From Platanthera guangdongensis (Eukaryota > Streptophyta > Magnoliopsida > Asparagales > Orchidaceae): a stretch of DNA of 64,000 nucleotides. The stretch is from NCBI GenBank assembly GCA_039583875.1, contig CM077158.1, positions 244,761,447 to 244,825,446 of the forward strand, in the 5' to 3' direction. Below are positions 20,926-31,686 of the stretch, piece by piece. A program made the position numbers and the translations under genes. The notes below the pieces were generated by a model, which had not been told where the DNA came from, did no database searches, and saw nothing but the letters and a program-made list of their open reading frames with translations. Every line of letters starts with the position of its first letter. Position 1 is the first letter of the stretch.

Positions 20926-23900
20926 TTGTCTTATGTGCAGGAGAAGACCTATCCAACATCTAACCAGCAATGGTACTTGGATAGTGGGTGCTCTAAGCAC
21001 ATGACAGGGAACAAGGACAATCTCACTTCCTTTAGAGCCAAGCTTGGACCCAAAGTTATCTTTGGTGACTCAAACTTTGGACAGACTAAAGGATATGGTG
21101 CAGTCCAGATTGGATCAATAACTTTCAAGAAGGTAGCTTATGTGGAAGGACTGAAGCACAACTTAATAAGCATCAGTCAACTGTGTGATGAAGACTACCA
21201 GGTGACCTTCAGCAAAGCCTTATGCAAAATCAAGTCAGAGGACAACACAACTGTGTTGACAGGTAAAAGGAAAGGTAACATCTATCTAGTAGATTTTCTT
21301 TCAACTGATATAGATATTTGCTTATTTAAGTCTGTCTGTAGACCAAATATTTTATGGCATAAGAGACTAGGACACCTAAACCTTAGAACTATTGCTAGGC
21401 TATCCAAGGACAACCTTGTTAGTGGACTACCTTCTGGCCCCTACAAGAATGAAGGACTCTACAGGGCTTGTCAATTAGGCAAGCAAACTAAAAACAGCTT
21501 TAAGTCACTTAATAAGAGTGATTCACCTAGGATATTGTATCTGTTACACATGGATCTTTTTGGACCCATCACAGTACAAAGCCTAGGAGGGAAATCCTAC
21601 ACTTTAGTAGTTGTAGATGACTTCTCTAGATTCACTTGGGTGTTCTTTCTAAGGAAGAAGTCTGATAACTTTAAGTGTCTGACAGAGTTTCTCAAACGTA
21701 TACAGATTGAGTTCAATACTCACATTTCCCTGATCAGAAGTGATCATGGGACAGAGTTTGATTCTCTTCTTATGCAAGAGTTCTGTCAGAGTGAAGGGAT
21801 CATGCATACTTTCTCAGCTCCTAGAACTCCTCAACAAAATGGGTTAGCTGAAAGGAAAAACAGAACCCTTATTGAATCTGCCACTACATTGTTGTCAGAT
21901 GCTCACCTTCCTCTATCCTTTTGGGCAGAGGCAGTGAACACCTCCAACTATGTGCTGAATAGAAGTTTGATACATAAACTGAAGGGAAAGACTCCCTCTG
22001 AATTACTCAAAGGGAAGAAACCTAAAGTTGACTATTTTAGAGTCTTTGGTTGTATTTGCTACATTCATAACAATGATAAGAAATATTTATCAAAATTTCA
22101 AGCTAAAGCTGATGAAGGAGTGTTTCTGGGATACTCCATGATCAGCAAGGCTTATAGGGTCTATAATAAATCATCTTTAAAAATTGAGGAATCTGTTCAT
22201 ATATCATTTGATGAATCTAACATGTCTTTCAAGAAGAAGATTTCTTCTACCATAGAACCCTTGCAGGAACATTCCCAAGTTGAAGACTTGAACAAGCTAC
22301 AGGTTACTCAAGGGGATGCAAGCAGTGAAGATGAAGAAAATGCTCAACATATTGAAGAACAACTTGAAGAGCCAGTTGTTGTACCACAAAAGGAAACAAC
22401 AACACAGGTTGGTGAACAATCAACACCCCCTGTTGATTTAGTAACATCAAGAGACCATCCAATTTCCCAAATAATTGGAGACATCTCAGCTGGTGTGCAG
22501 ACCAGAAATCAAGTCAACCAAAACCTGTTGCACACCTGCTTCCTATCTCAAATTGAACCTCGGTCCATTCAAGATGCAGAGCAAGATCTACACTGGATCA
22601 TTGCAATGCAAGAGGAGTTGCATCAATTTGAGAGAAACAAAGTATGGGAACTAGTGCCAAAGCCTAAGGATCATTCCATTGTTGGAACAAAATGGGTATT
22701 CAGAAACAAACTGGATGATCAAGGAGTAATTGTAAGAAACAAGGCAAGGCTAGTTGCTCAGGGATACTCTCAAGAAGAAGGGATTGATTACGACCAGACT
22801 TTTGCACCAGTTGCAAGATTGGAAGCCATCGGAATATTCTTAGCTCATGCAGCACATAAAGGCTTCAAGGTATATCAGATGGATGTCAAAAGTGTTTTTC
22901 TAAATGGAGACATCAAAGAGGAAGTATATGTTAGACAACCTCCAGGTTTTATCTCTCCAACTTATCTTGATTATGTTTTTAGATTGAATAAAGCATTATA
23001 TGGTCTCAAGCAAGCTCCTAGAGCATGGTATGAGACCCTAGCATGCTTTCTCTTGGAAAATGGTTTTATAAGGGATAGAGTAGACCAAACTCTTTTTATT
23101 AGAACTCATAAGTCCCATACCCTACTAGTACATATTTATGTAGACGATACTATTTTTTGTTCTACTGACTCCAAATTGTGCAGCAGGTTTTCCAACCTAA
23201 TGCATTCTAAATTTGATATGAGTAGGATGGGTGAGCTATCCTTCTTCCTAGGATTGCAAGTCAAGCAGCATGCTGAAGGCATCTTCATTTCTCAAACCAA
23301 GTATGCAAATGAATTGGTTAAGAAATTTGGTATATCTGAAGCATCTTGTATGAAAACACCCATGCCTACTAATGCTGTATTGGATGCTGATGAAGATGAG
23401 AAACCTGTTGATCAGACAACATATAGAGCAATGATTGGCTTTTTACTGTATCTTACAGCTAGTATACCAGATATAATGTTTGCTACATGTATATGTGCTA
23501 GGTTCCAAGTAAGCCCTAGAGAGTCACACCTAACACTAGTAAAGAGGATTCTTAGGTATGTTAAAAGTTGTCCAAATCTAGGTCTCTGGTATCCAAAAGA
23601 TTCAGCATTTGATTTAACTGGATTCTCTGATGCTGACTATGCTGGATGCAGAATTGACAGGAAAAGTACCAGTGGAACTTGTCAGTTCCTTGGTGACAGA
23701 CTTGTCTCTTGGTTTTGTAAGAAACAAACATCTGTATCAACTTCAACTGCTGAAGCTGAATATATGGCTGCAGGCAGTTGTTGTTCACAAATCTTGTGGA
23801 TTCAAAACCAACTCCTAGACTATGGCTATAACTTAGAGAAGTCCAAAATCTTTTGTGACAACACTAGTGTTATTTCTATAGATCAAAATCCAGTCCTCCA

Positions 23901-24090
23901 TAGTAGGACAAAACACATAGAGATTATGCATCATTTCTTAAGGGATAATGTTGAAAAGAATAAAATTGAACTACAATATATCCCAACTGATTTACAAAGG
24001 GGAGATATTTTCACCAAGCCATTCGATGAAAAGAAACACACCTTCTTCCTAAATCAGTTAGGAATGTTAGATGGAGGAAGTATTAAATAA
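20926..24090 (+). CDS. SIRE-1 pol polyprotein (protease, integrase, RT, RNase H), open
   Basis: 1054 codons without a stop. Protease: LDSG at residues 18-21 (catalytic D19). Pre-integrase zinc finger from HKRLGHLN at about 145. Integrase core: D210 in HMDLFGP, D273 in SDHGTEF and E309 in LAERKNRT, with 35 residues between the last two as in active integrases. [38 protein letters not shown] and YVDD at 738-741. RNase H: FSDADYAG (D902) and STAEAEYMA, ending DIFTKPFDE. The frame starts at a TTG; the sequence just before, ATGTGCAG, ends in an acceptor-like CAG at 20938-20940. All catalytic residues I can check are present, so the product could be active if expressed, but gag in the same copy is broken. 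Confidence 0.95.
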   Translation: MSYVQEKTYPTSNQQWYLDSGCSKHMTGNKDNLTSFRAKLGPKVIFGDSNFGQTKGYGAVQIGSITFKKVAYVEGLKHNLISISQLCDEDYQVTFSKALCKIKSEDNTTVLTGKRKGNIYLVDFLSTDIDICLFKSVCRPNILWHKRLGHLNLRTIARLSKDNLVSGLPSGPYKNEGLYRACQLGKQTKNSFKSLNKSDSPRILYLLHMDLFGPITVQSLGGKSYTLVVVDDFSRFTWVFFLRKKSDNFKCLTEFLKRIQIEFNTHISLIRSDHGTEFDSLLMQEFCQSEGIMHTFSAPRTPQQNGLAERKNRTLIESATTLLSDAHLPLSFWAEAVNTSNYVLNRSLIHKLKGKTPSELLKGKKPKVDYFRVFGCICYIHNNDKKYLSKFQAKADEGVFLGYSMISKAYRVYNKSSLKIEESVHISFDESNMSFKKKISSTIEPLQEHSQVEDLNKLQVTQGDASSEDEENAQHIEEQLEEPVVVPQKETTTQVGEQSTPPVDLVTSRDHPISQIIGDISAGVQTRNQVNQNLLHTCFLSQIEPRSIQDAEQDLHWIIAMQEELHQFERNKVWELVPKPKDHSIVGTKWVFRNKLDDQGVIVRNKARLVAQGYSQEEGIDYDQTFAPVARLEAIGIFLAHAAHKGFKVYQMDVKSVFLNGDIKEEVYVRQPPGFISPTYLDYVFRLNKALYGLKQAPRAWYETLACFLLENGFIRDRVDQTLFIRTHKSHTLLVHIYVDDTIFCSTDSKLCSRFSNLMHSKFDMSRMGELSFFLGLQVKQHAEGIFISQTKYANELVKKFGISEASCMKTPMPTNAVLDADEDEKPVDQTTYRAMIGFLLYLTASIPDIMFATCICARFQVSPRESHLTLVKRILRYVKSCPNLGLWYPKDSAFDLTGFSDADYAGCRIDRKSTSGTCQFLGDRLVSWFCKKQTSVSTSTAEAEYMAAGSCCSQILWIQNQLLDYGYNLEKSKIFCDNTSVISIDQNPVLHSRTKHIEIMHHFLRDNVEKNKIELQYIPTDLQRGDIFTKPFDEKKHTFFLNQLGMLDGGSIK

Positions 24091-24178
24091 TATCCAAGAT
24101 TTTGAAAGCTTAAAAATTGACCAAGACTAGGCAAACATCCTGATTTTTCTTAGTGTCTAGAGTTTTTCTGATCTCTGA

Positions 24179-24460
24179 ACTGCGCTCGACGATTTTCCCT
24201 CAGATCGTCGAACGGAGCTCGACGATTTCTGAAATCGTCGACCTGAGTTCAACGTTTCTCAGATAGTATGAACTATCTCTTTCGGTCAGCGATCGTCGAA
24301 CGACGCTCGACGATTTTGTTCTCTGAACGATCGTCGAACAGAGCTCGACGCTCTCCAATATCGTCGAATGGAGATTGACGATGTTGAAGTCTCTTCAGAT
24401 TCCTTTAGGAGCCTCGATCGTCGAACTGAGTTTAACGATCTTTCCAATTCTGCGTCGAAC
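24179..24460. repeat. Palindrome array between SIRE-1 pol and 3' ORF
   Basis: The motif family of the LTR (GATCGTCGAAC / GCTCGACGATT) recurs about eight times in the pol-env spacer. It is non-coding here: both strands have only short frames. Confidence 0.75.
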
Positions 24461-24586
24461 CCTAATATAAAATTCATTTTTCGCCGTCGTTCTCCTTTGC
24501 GCTTTCGATTTCTCTGCAAGAATTTTCTTTCCCTCCAAACAGTTCTGCTCTTGGTCATTTTGTTTGTTGAATTTTTGTAGGTACCC

Positions 24587-27500
24587 ATGACTGTGTCTGT
24601 TGCTGTTCTTGCTGCCATGAAATTTGATGCTAGCTTCGACATTGACATGGATTCCTTCAGCACAACCGACCAGGTCTTTCAAGATATTTTGGGGCTATTT
24701 AAGGAGCAGAACCTGACTGGAATTATGACTACAAGGATCAGGCTTGCATCTGATGAGATCAAAGAATGGGTCTACACTGCCCACAATCAAGACAACTCCA
24801 CCATTGTTGGGTCCATATCTGGCACACAGGTACCTCTAACCCCAGCAATTTTATCAGAGGTTTTTGAGTTGAGAAATGATGGAGATACTGCTGACCTATC
24901 TGGAGAGGAGTCTACTGATCTGCTTGCCAGAATAGGTTATTCTGAGGCCAACCCTAGCAAGCTCCTGAAAAAGCACCTATCTGTGGAATACAGATTCCTG
25001 GCAGATGTTGTTGGGAAAGTGCTATTGGCTAAGCACTCTGCCCATGATACAATCTCAAGGTATCAGCTCTGTCTCATGGGAGCCCTTATAGATAGGAAAA
25101 ATTTGAATTGGGGAGAAGTCTTCTTTGACCTTATCAAGAAGAAAATCAACAAAAGTTTTGTCAACTTTGGAAGGATTTTTGGGGTGTTTCTGCAGCACAG
25201 GTGCCCTGCTTTGCTGGTCTCCTCTGGAATCCATATCAATGCTTCCAAGAGACTGTCTTGTGCCCTCTTTGGCAAATGGGACAGACAAATGAGCAGGCCC
25301 TCCTCCAGCACTCCTTCAGGCACAAGGACTCTCAGAGTCACTTCCCCACAGGTCTCTGCCCCTGCAGATGACCTGCCTACTGTTGTTGCCTCTACTCCTC
25401 CTCCTCCTCCAATTCCAACCCTTCCCATACCATCTACCATTCCAACCCCATCCACCATCATCATCTCCAGCCCCTCTCCAACATCCACACTATCTCTAGT
25501 ACCTACACTTCCAACACCAGAAGATCAATTCCATCCCTTATTCTCCTACCCTCCACCAGATGCCACTTCATCACCCTCCATTCCATCCTTCACACTCATT
25601 GATGATTCCTTTATGGATGATTCACCATCCTCTCCTCCTGAGCTACCCTCATCCTCCACTTCCTATCAAGACCTTCTACAGGAAATTATTGACCAACCCT
25701 CATTCACCTCATCTATCTTCATACCACTGTCATCCATACCCACCTTCCCAACTCCTCAGCCATCTCTTCCCCCATTCTCTAGCTCTCCACTACCCTCACC
25801 ATCAGCTGCTCCTCTATCTTCTACCTCTGCTCCAGTCACCCTTGAGCAAGTAGACCTTCCAGCCCTTGCTGACAGGTTGTATGAGTTGCTTGCCCCCAGG
25901 CTCTCTTCTGTTGGAGACCTCCTTGGCTCCACTACACCTGTCAGTGGCAGCTCTCTCTGTCATGCTCTCTTCTCTATTCTCTCAGGCAGCCCCTACAGCA
26001 GTGTGCCTTGATCCAGACTTGTCTGAATCTAGGCAGGGGGAGATGCCCTATGAAGTGAGTCTTCCTGCTGCTGCTGTTGCTGCTGCTGTTGATGACTCAG
26101 TGAGCCTGCCTACTACTGCTTCCTCAGTTCTTGTTGCTGCTGCTGCTGTGTCTCAAGATCAAGTTCCTCCTGCTGTAATCTTTGCATTAGACCTCAGGTC
26201 TTTGCTTTCAAATTTTGATTCTGCATATTTCAGCTGTCTGCCAGAGATAACTGTTGTCCAGCCCCCAGAGGATCTATCCAAGACACTTGTGCCATTTTCT
26301 TGCCGTGACCCAAGCATCATCACCTCCTTTGTCAACTCAGTGTATGCTGCTGCTTCTTCTGATGAAAGCATTATTGTTGCTTCTGATATTGTTGCCTCTA
26401 CTGCTGCTGAAAATGTTGATACTGCTGCTGAAATTTCTATTATTGCTATTGAGCCAATTTCCAAGGAAATTCTTATGTCAGAGGCACCTGAGTTTGAGCC
26501 TTCTGCAGTTTCTGATGATATTCCTAATATTGATGCTGTTGTTAGTGAGACTGTTGTTGCTGCTGTCACCTCTCCAGAGCCTATTGTTGTTGCTGCTGTT
26601 GTTATTGCTTCTACTCCAATTGCAACACCTTCAATATCTGTTGTTGTCACTGTTGTTACTACTTCAACACCTGCTGCTACACCCTCTGTTGCCTCATCTG
26701 CTTCTGTACAGCTCAAGAAGGATCTGATGAAGAAAATAGATGCTCTTTATGATGACCAGAGCTCTGAAAGTGATGAATTTAGAATAGACTCTGATGACTC
26801 TTCTGCTACCATTGCCAGGAAAAGAAAGGCAAGGAGCAAAGCCATAAAGAGAGTACCTACTGCCAAGGTCAAAGACAACAATGATATTCCATACTACATT
26901 CTTCATGACTGTCCTATCACTGAGCACTGGATGCAGTACTCTAAGAATCAGCTGAAGGTAATGAAAAAGAAGAGAAAATATGAAAAGGGTTCCTCCCAAT
27001 TCCAACACTCTCATCCTCCTCCACCACCTCCTCCTGATGCAGGTGCAGGTGGAAGCTCTGCAGCTCAACCCCCTGCCAGAAGTCAGGCCCCCTATCAGCC
27101 TCATGCTAGATCCTATAATATGGGAGGCCAATCCAGGGATTCTCATTCTAGGAGAGGAGGATACAGAGGAAATCAAAGAGATCTCCAAGTCTACTCCAAA
27201 GGGTACTCCAGGCAACACCCATATTCCAGGGGAGGACAAATTTCTTCTGATACAACATCTGGTCCTTTTCCCTATAAGTTGAAAGAAACTGTGTCATCCA
27301 GGCCTGCTCAAGACAATCCCTCTAACAGATATGAGCCACCAGTCCCTTTTGAGGACCCTGAGAATAATCTAGCTGCTTGGACTGCAAGAATGAAAGAACT
27401 AGCTGCACTGGATCAGATCAAAAAGGCTAGAGAGCAAGGAAAAGATTCATCTAATATCTCAACAATGTCTGAACAGAGAAAGAAAGAGCTAGAAAGATAT

Positions 27501-27674
27501 GCATCAAGCAAGTTCTTTGATTCTGACAGGTATATGGAATTGCATCCTGAAGCTGTAGTTCCCAGGCCTAAACAGCAAACATCTTTAGGTGCAGCAGATG
27601 ATACCAGATCAAAGAAGGAAGCCCTCAATCCCAACAGAGAGATCAAACTTGTTAAGGGCAAGGAAAAGAAATGA
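24587..27674 (+). pseudogene. SIRE-1 env-position ORF, one frameshift
   Basis: ATG at 24587 follows GTACCC. The first 474 codons run to a TGA at 26009; the following part is in another frame (from about 25980 to 27674), so one indel splits it. The N-terminal 220 residues (EIKEWVYTAH, LLAKHSAHDTISRY, ALIDRKNLNWGEVFFDLI) match the 3' ORF of SIRE-2 and resemble the so-called putative plant transposon protein domain. Next is a Pro/Ser/Thr-rich stretch, then Ala/Val-rich runs from GCT/GTT repeats, then a basic KKKRKYEKG, a proline run and an Arg/Gly-rich region. In SIRE-type elements this position is called env-like. I see no clear signal peptide or membrane anchor, so a coat function is not supported by the sequence. 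Confidence 0.75.
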
Positions 27675-27831
27675 CAATGTAAGGTGACATTCTCTGTGTT
27701 TCCTGATTACTATCTGGGATGTTATATATCTCTGTGGTTCTGCAATTGTCTAGCTTGTTGCTTTTCTGTTTTGCTGCTTGAATGTTGTTATTTAATTTTT
27801 CCAAAGCCTGTAAATAGTAATCCTAACCCAA

Positions 27832-27843
27832 ATAGGGGGAGAT
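27832..27843 (+). promoter_or_regulatory. SIRE-1 polypurine tract
   Basis: ATAGGGGGAGAT abuts the 3' LTR. The same G-rich tract precedes the SIRE-2 3' LTR and, on the minus strand, the SIRE-3 3' LTR. It primes plus-strand DNA synthesis. Confidence 0.85.
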
Positions 27844-29367
27844 TGTTGGAACACCCTATTACTAATTTGGGTCAGGATCACTATGTCTCTAGGAAACCAA
27901 TGCTTGACCTCCTGTATAGTTCAAAAGGTCAATTAGAATTGAGTCTAAGGGTTAGAAGTCTAGGTTTGGAAGCTGCCCTCAAGACCAGGATTTTCTGTTT
28001 GGATACCAAGTCATATCGTCGAGCTCAGCACGATGATTCGTCGAACTCCGATCGACGATCGTCTAGCTCAACTTCGATAGATCGTCGAACTCCGTTCGAC
28101 GATTGCTGAGCTCAACTTCATCATATCGTCGAGCTCCATTCGATGATCGGTGAGCTCAGGTCGACGATCTTGACTCAGCTTTGGATTTCTATCTCTGAGC
28201 TCAGTTCGACGAACTTTGAGCTCAGATCGACGATATTTTGCTGCTTTATTGGTCCATATCGCTGAGCTCAGTTCGACGATAGCAGAGCTCAGTTCGACGT
28301 TTTCAGATAACTTCAAGGATGTTTCTAGATTCAAATTCAAATCAGTTAAGGAGTTATTCTGTAATTAATTCAGAGATTTTCTAGCCGTTTTCATTCATTT
28401 CTGGACCAAGTTTCAAGGAATAATTCTATGGACTTTCCTCCATAAGAGATTTTTGCAATTAAGGATGCAATTAATGCAGACCAACGACTATTCTTCTCAG
28501 AGAATATTTTGTTCAGTATTAGAGAATAAAAAGAATAGAATTTTTTGAATCTCAGAGACAAGGTTACAAAGAGACATACAGATTACAGACACACATAGAC
28601 AGACATCAGTAATCTTCAACAAAATATTCTGTCTCAAAGAATTCTCAAGAACACTCATCCAAGGAGATCAACCTTTTCTGAAATCTTCAGATCTCTCTAG
28701 TTTTCAAGTGTTCAAGGCCAACATATTTCAATACTCCAGACATCCAACATTTCAGTCATTGCTGAAATCATCTATTGCTGGAGTTCAATCTTTGAAGGCC
28801 TATCACCCTCAACAAAGCTTCTTTTCCTGAAGATCTCAAGGATTCAGGAGGAGCTTTGACATCAACAATCCACATAGTCTTCTCAGTTGTTTGAGAAAGA
28901 GAAGACTTCCATCACTCTCTCACCCCCTCTCTGTAAAGGGTTTCTCAAACTCCCTTCAAAAGTTTGAGCTTGGTTTTTGAGCACCTTGTCAAAAGCTCAT
29001 TGGTGGCAAGACACCTGATCAAAAAATCTGTTTGGTTTTTGAGCACCTTATCAAAATCTCATTGGTGCCCAGGACACCTGATCAACTCATCCTGCAGTGG
29101 ATTCCTACCTAGGGTGGTAGAAGAGTGGATGTACCCAAGTTTAGGGGAACCACTATATTTCCTTGTGTCTTCTGGTTCTGCTTGCCTTTATTTTTGTTTC
29201 TGGCCTTGATTATTCTGTGATTTGCTTTTGTATAGTTTAGTTCTGTGATTAGATTTTCAACTGCTTCCCTGCTCACTCTTATTACAACAATTGTTGTAAA
29301 AAGTTTCAAAGCACCATATACTCTATTCACCCCCCTCTAGAGTATATCAGATCTAGCTGCACTTTCA
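27844..29367 (+). repeat. SIRE-1 3' LTR
   Basis: 1524 bp, TGTTGGAACACC to CTTTCA, closely matching 17203-18715. The palindrome array is at 28014-28302. The shared GTGGATGTACCC block lies near 29126. It is followed by TSD AGGTT at 29368-29372. Confidence 0.92.
28014..28302. repeat. Palindrome array in SIRE-1 3' LTR
   Basis: Same alternating TCGTCGA / TCGACGA motifs as the 5' LTR. Here the palindrome near 28080-28105 is complete (ATCGTCGAACTCC with GTTCGACGAT), whereas the 5' LTR has lost its left arm. Confidence 0.75.
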
Positions 29368-29395
29368 AGGTTGACAAATGAGTATATTTGAAAAT
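29368..29395 (+). pseudogene. 28-bp piece of A integrase between SIRE-1 and SIRE-2
   Basis: It holds the right TSD of SIRE-1 (AGGTT) and the left TSD of SIRE-2 (AAAAT), with 18 bp between them. It joins HNLEFK before SIRE-1 to the KIKSFKGVSRIRR frame after SIRE-2, the DxVxLKI stretch of the integrase C-terminal domain, with one stop. Confidence 0.85.
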
Positions 29396-29740
29396 TGTTG
29401 GGTATTTCATCCACATGAACCCAGATTTGATGGAGTCACCCTGGAACTAAGATGAATTAAGTTGTATATGATGCTTGGTTTGAGTTATATGTGTGCAGGA
29501 ATTTCACTAGAAGTGTAGACCATTGTTAGTCCACAGTGGGTCTTCAAACACAGGAACTGTGCAATGTAATCCCTCATTGCATATTCCAAGGTGTTGACTC
29601 ATGTGTGGTCTCTCTATTGGGATGCACTTCATATTCAATCTATTGGACCATGGGAAAGAAATTTGAAGTTGGCTACTCTAGAAGAATCAGTTTTTCCAAC
29701 ATCAGAAAATTTCTAAGTGTTTTACTCGAGTAGAGCTTTC
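29396..29740 (+). repeat. SIRE-2 5' LTR, first part
   Basis: Starts TGTTGGGTATTTC and is colinear with 49231 onward. It is cut after GAGCTTTC by SIRE-3, with CTTTC (29736-29740) as the target. No gene. Confidence 0.9.
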
Positions 29741-31428
29741 TGAAAGTCCACCTAGTGTCAACTATGTGCACCTATAGGGGGGGGAATAGGTGACGAGTAG
29801 CGCTTTTGCGGAATTTACGACAGTACCTGCACAATAAAGATAAAAGGCACAGCACACAGAATACACAGGAAATTTATAGTGGTTCCCCGACTTGGGTACA
29901 TCCACTTTCCCCCTTCGACCTATCTCCCAACAAGGGATGACTCGGTCACTTCTCCAACGGGATTGAAATCCAATCCCTGCACTAACGGAAGGAGCCCTTC
30001 CACACGTGAGAGTCAACACTCCCACAAAACGGGTTGCACCCAACCCTTACAACACGGAACAATCGTTCCTTTACAACAAAATTAAATATAGAAAGTACAC
30101 GAGATACAAACTTCGTTTGGAGACTACGGTGTTCCTCTTCGTTCGACGACGTGTTCGTGAAGTCAACGAAAAGTTTACAACCTTGGTCTCTCTTGGAAAG
30201 GATCTTCCCGAAACCGGCGGCGGCAATCCGAGCGGCGGCTTGGTTCGGGATCGACGGCAATGACGATGCGCGGCAGCAGTACTTCTGAGATCCAATCTTC
30301 GTTGCAAAGCAAACTAGGTCTACCAACGATCACTCTAGGATCGGTCGTCTCGATCGATTCGGACGGGGGAGTTTTTCCCGGTCAACAAATCGAGAGACAA
30401 GGGATCTCTGGATAGACACGTGAGACTCAAGCTTTGCTAAGCTTCTGTCGCCGGAGATCGGGAAGAAATGCGATCAGCAGCGGCGACGGACTTGCGCGAG
30501 CGGCGACGGAGGCGGCGGAGAGATTTTCGCGATTTTAGGGTTGCACTCGCTCGGCTTCTTTCTGTCTAGGTATTCCGTTCAAAATACCCGTGTATAAATA
30601 CTGTAGTTAACTCTCATAAGACTGTTTGTGGGACCCACAGTAGAAATCCCCAAATCCCGGTCCAGAAATTTAACAGCGGCAGAATCCGGTTCAGGAAGTT
30701 CCAGAAAAACGCCCAAGTCAAAATCGGTGAGAATCGAAAGTGATTCTCGCCGAGTCGCCGAGAATCAAAGGTGATTCTCGACGATTCGGCGAGAATCAAA
30801 GATGATTCTCGTCGAATTTGCCTTGGTTGCACGCCCTGCTTTAGGCCAGGTTGAGACGGCGAGAATCAACCAGTGATTCTCGTCGATTCGACGAGAATCA
30901 CTAGTGATTCTCGCCGAATCGGCGAGAATCACTAATTGATTCTCGTCGATTCTTACTTAGACGTAGAGGTGCTTGCTTAGAAGTTGCTGGATCGAGTTCG
31001 GCGAGAATCAACTTCTGATTCTCGACGAATCGGCGAGAATCCCAAGTGATTCTCGCTGAATCGGCGAGAATCACTTGGTGATTCTCGTCGATTCTAACTT
31101 AGACGAATTTTCGTCTTTCCACCTATGAGATGCTCCTTGACCCATCCTTGCTCCTTGTCTGCTCTTGCATATTTACAGCCCTGTGCTTGAAAATAAGTGC
31201 ACTCCAATGGAGAGAGTACACGTAGGCCAACACACTGATCTGCTCAACGAGGGATTACGTCGTGCAGACCCGTATATATTGACCTACTGCACCCTGACAT
31301 TGGTGTGCACTTAGCGTGGAAAAACTGCAAGCACAACTAGAAGGATTTTATCAAATACATAGTCTATTGACCTTAGCTTGTCCAGGGGCTTCTTCAAATC
31401 AGGTACATTGTGGATACAATACCCAACA
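29741..31428 (-). repeat. SIRE-3 3' LTR
   Basis: 1688 bp, closely matching 37217-38878. Its plus-strand outer bases are TGAAAGTCC and its inner bases CCCAACA. The block shared with the other SIRE LTRs is at about 29876-29910 (reverse of GTGGATGTACCC). It holds one more palindrome unit than the 5' LTR. Overlapping 70-110-codon frames on both strands are duplicated exactly in the other LTR and are not recognisable proteins. Confidence 0.92.
30723..31100. repeat. GATTCTCG-CGAGAATC palindrome array, SIRE-3 3' LTR
   Basis: About nine inverted repeats of the form GATTCTCG(T/C)CGA-TCGGCGAGAATC. One complete unit of about 30 bp (around 30905-30940) is missing from the 5' LTR. Inner symmetry is imperfect, but the outer GATTCTC/GAGAATC arms are conserved. 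Confidence 0.75.
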
Positions 31429-31442
31429 CTCTCCCCCTATTT
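31429..31442 (-). promoter_or_regulatory. SIRE-3 polypurine tract
   Basis: On the minus strand it reads AATAGGGGGAGAG, next to the 3' LTR. Confidence 0.8.
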
Positions 31443-31686
31443 GAAGAAGCCTAAACCCTACAAGCTAAGGTGAATAGAGCAAATGAGAATGAAAACCATA
31501 AACTGAAAAGTGAGTTGAGTGAGTTATCCATTACCAATACCAATTTCTTGGGAGCAAGCTTGGAGCCACCTTAGCCTTAGCCGAGAGGGTAATCTCCCTC
31601 TTTTCGGCTTCTACAAATCGGGGTCTGTAGCGTTTTACCCTTTGCTCCCCCTCAGTTCTTGCACGGGCCTGGAGCCTCTGTAGTCT

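Larger units (their letters stand above)
17203..29367 (+). mobile_element. SIRE-1: Ty1/copia element of SIRE/Maximus type (12.2 kb)
   Basis: SIRE-1 is a complete element: LTRs 17203-18715 and 27844-29367, primer site, gag, an intact pol, an extra ORF in the env position, a polypurine tract and TSD AGGTT. Integrase before RT defines copia; the large size, the 3' ORF and the LTR end with CACCCCCC followed by TTTCA fit the SIRE/Maximus lineage (inference). Gag has three in-frame stops and the 3' ORF a frameshift, but pol is open. LTR divergence by eye is low, around a few percent, with several changes of C to T in CG context. Confidence 0.93.

Noticed and set aside
30006..30326. Several overlapping 68-114-codon frames in SIRE-3 LTRs, duplicated at 37463-37807
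   Set aside because: Their exact duplication is due to the LTR pair; overlapping frames on both strands with no family resemblance.
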